From positions 1 through 6,509 of the forward strand of contig JAITKH010000098.1 of assembly GCA_031278535.1 (NCBI GenBank): a stretch of DNA of 6,509 nucleotides. Reading direction: 5' to 3'. Positions 6,323 through 6,509 of this stretch are shown piece after piece. The notes under the pieces were generated by a model. The model searched no databases. It was given only the letters and a program-made list of their open reading frames with translations, and had not been told where the DNA came from. Source of the stretch: Planctomycetota bacterium (GTDB lineage: Bacteria > Planctomycetota > SZUA-567). Both the position numbers and the translations under genes were made by a program. Every line of letters begins with the position of its first letter. Position 1 is the first letter of the stretch.

Positions 6323-6351
6323 AGTCTATCCCCAACCGCTTTTTTTGGCAA
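6323..6351 (-). promoter_or_regulatory. Putative sigma-70-type promoter of the regulator-pgi operon
   Basis: The minus strand has TTGCCA (6351-6346, five of six matches to TTGACA), a 17-base spacer that starts with an A-run, and TAGACT (6328-6323, four of six to TATAAT). Transcription would start near 6316, giving a leader of about 28 bases. Spacing and position are good; the -10 is only fair. A second AT-rich box, TAAAAT, lies further upstream but lacks a properly spaced -35. Confidence 0.45.
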
Positions 6352-6409
6352 CCACCGCCATGGAATCCCAAGGCGATTTAATTCTTTTGTATTTTATCCA
6401 CCCTAACCA

Positions 6410-6460
6410 CTAGTGTTCCGTAAAGTCTCACTCTTTGATTGAGACTTTACGGAACACTAG
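6410..6460. mobile_element. MITE-like perfect inverted repeat with TA flanks
   Basis: Arms 6410-6430 and 6440-6460 are perfect 21-base reverse complements around a nine-base spacer. Internal to the outer C/G pair are TA dinucleotides at 6411-6412 and 6458-6459, followed inward by GTGTTCCGTAAAGTCTCA and its complement. TA duplication with such ends is typical of IS630/Tc1-mariner elements. The unit looks like a minimal end-to-end derivative with no coding capacity. It overlaps the stop codon of the gene to its right. Alternatively it is just a strong hairpin acting as a transcript end, but no T-run follows on the minus strand. The structure is certain; its mobile origin is inferred. Confidence 0.6.
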
Positions 6461-6509
6461 CCGCGCGTCCGCAGGAGCAGCCAGAGAAAGAACGGTCCGC
6501 CGCAGAGCG
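6457..6509 (-). CDS. C-terminal tail of a FecCD-type ABC transporter permease (runs off right edge)
   Basis: One minus-strand frame entering from the right reads LCGGPFFLWLLLRTRG followed by TAG at 6459-6457. This matches the typical C-terminus of FecCD/BtuC-type permeases for siderophores, haem or cobalamin, which end in a 'G-x-P-F-F-x-x-L-L-R-R' segment after the last helix. The other two frames give Cys/Ser- or Arg-rich peptides without such a pattern. Only 16 residues are visible, so the call rests on this motif. The stop codon falls inside the inverted repeat 6410-6460, so the native last residues may have been altered by that insertion. Confidence 0.55.
   Translation of the reverse strand, partial: LCGGPFFLWLLLRTRG

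Noticed and set aside
3250..6381. A plus-strand open frame of 1043 codons running opposite three genes
   Set aside because: It is antisense to pgi, the 197-aa gene and the regulator, all of which have ribosome sites or clear family motifs. Its product has no recognisable domain and is rich in Gly, Arg, His and Pro. Such long antisense frames arise from the codon bias of GC-rich genes.
6410..6460. The inverted repeat as an ordinary intrinsic terminator of the permease gene
   Set aside because: No T-run follows the stem on the minus strand, and the TA-flanked perfect symmetry fits a mobile-element derivative better. A termination effect is still possible.

Overview
This is a GC-rich bacterial window in which every supported gene lies on the minus strand, so the biology reads from right to left. 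Strong Shine-Dalgarno sequences, a GTG start, an intrinsic terminator and cleavable export signals all fit a Gram-negative-type bacterium. A sugar-responsive, RsbW-like regulator upstream of pgi, together with IS4-type debris, would fit a PVC-group organism (Lentisphaerota, Planctomycetota or Verrucomicrobiota). That placement is a weak inference; no taxonomic marker is present.

Reading right to left: (1) 6509-6457 holds the last 16 codons of what looks like a FecCD-type metal or siderophore ABC permease. (2) Its stop codon lies inside a perfect 21-bp inverted repeat (6410-6460) flanked by TA dinucleotides, which looks like a minimal MITE-like insertion. (3) From 6288 to 1985 four genes follow in series and probably form one operon: a degenerate receiver fused to an RsbW/SpoIIAB-type HATPase (291 aa); an unrecognised 197-aa protein translationally coupled to it; a full-length glucose-6-phosphate isomerase (pgi, 556 aa); and an exported sugar-type periplasmic binding protein (344 aa) with no transporter partners in the window. 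A textbook intrinsic terminator (1947-1914) closes the unit.

(4) From 1913 to 1037 the DNA is accessory in character. It holds a GC-rich region with two consecutive hairpins, including a 31-nt-arm imperfect inverted repeat, and then the broken C-terminal part of an IS4-family transposase. The transposase has two adjacent in-frame stops inside its YREK motif and a probable frameshift. (5) From 1036 to 575 is a gene-free stretch with a possible promoter far upstream of the last gene. (6) From 574 to the left edge is the N-terminal 191 codons of a GntP-family sugar-acid permease, preceded by a strong ribosome-binding site.

The functional theme is carbohydrate handling: a sugar-acid permease, a sugar-binding protein and the glycolytic isomerase. 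The most unusual part is the regulator plus unknown-protein pair that heads the pgi operon. It suggests a partner-switching or pseudo-receiver control module tied to central sugar metabolism. No CRISPR array, tRNA or rRNA was seen.
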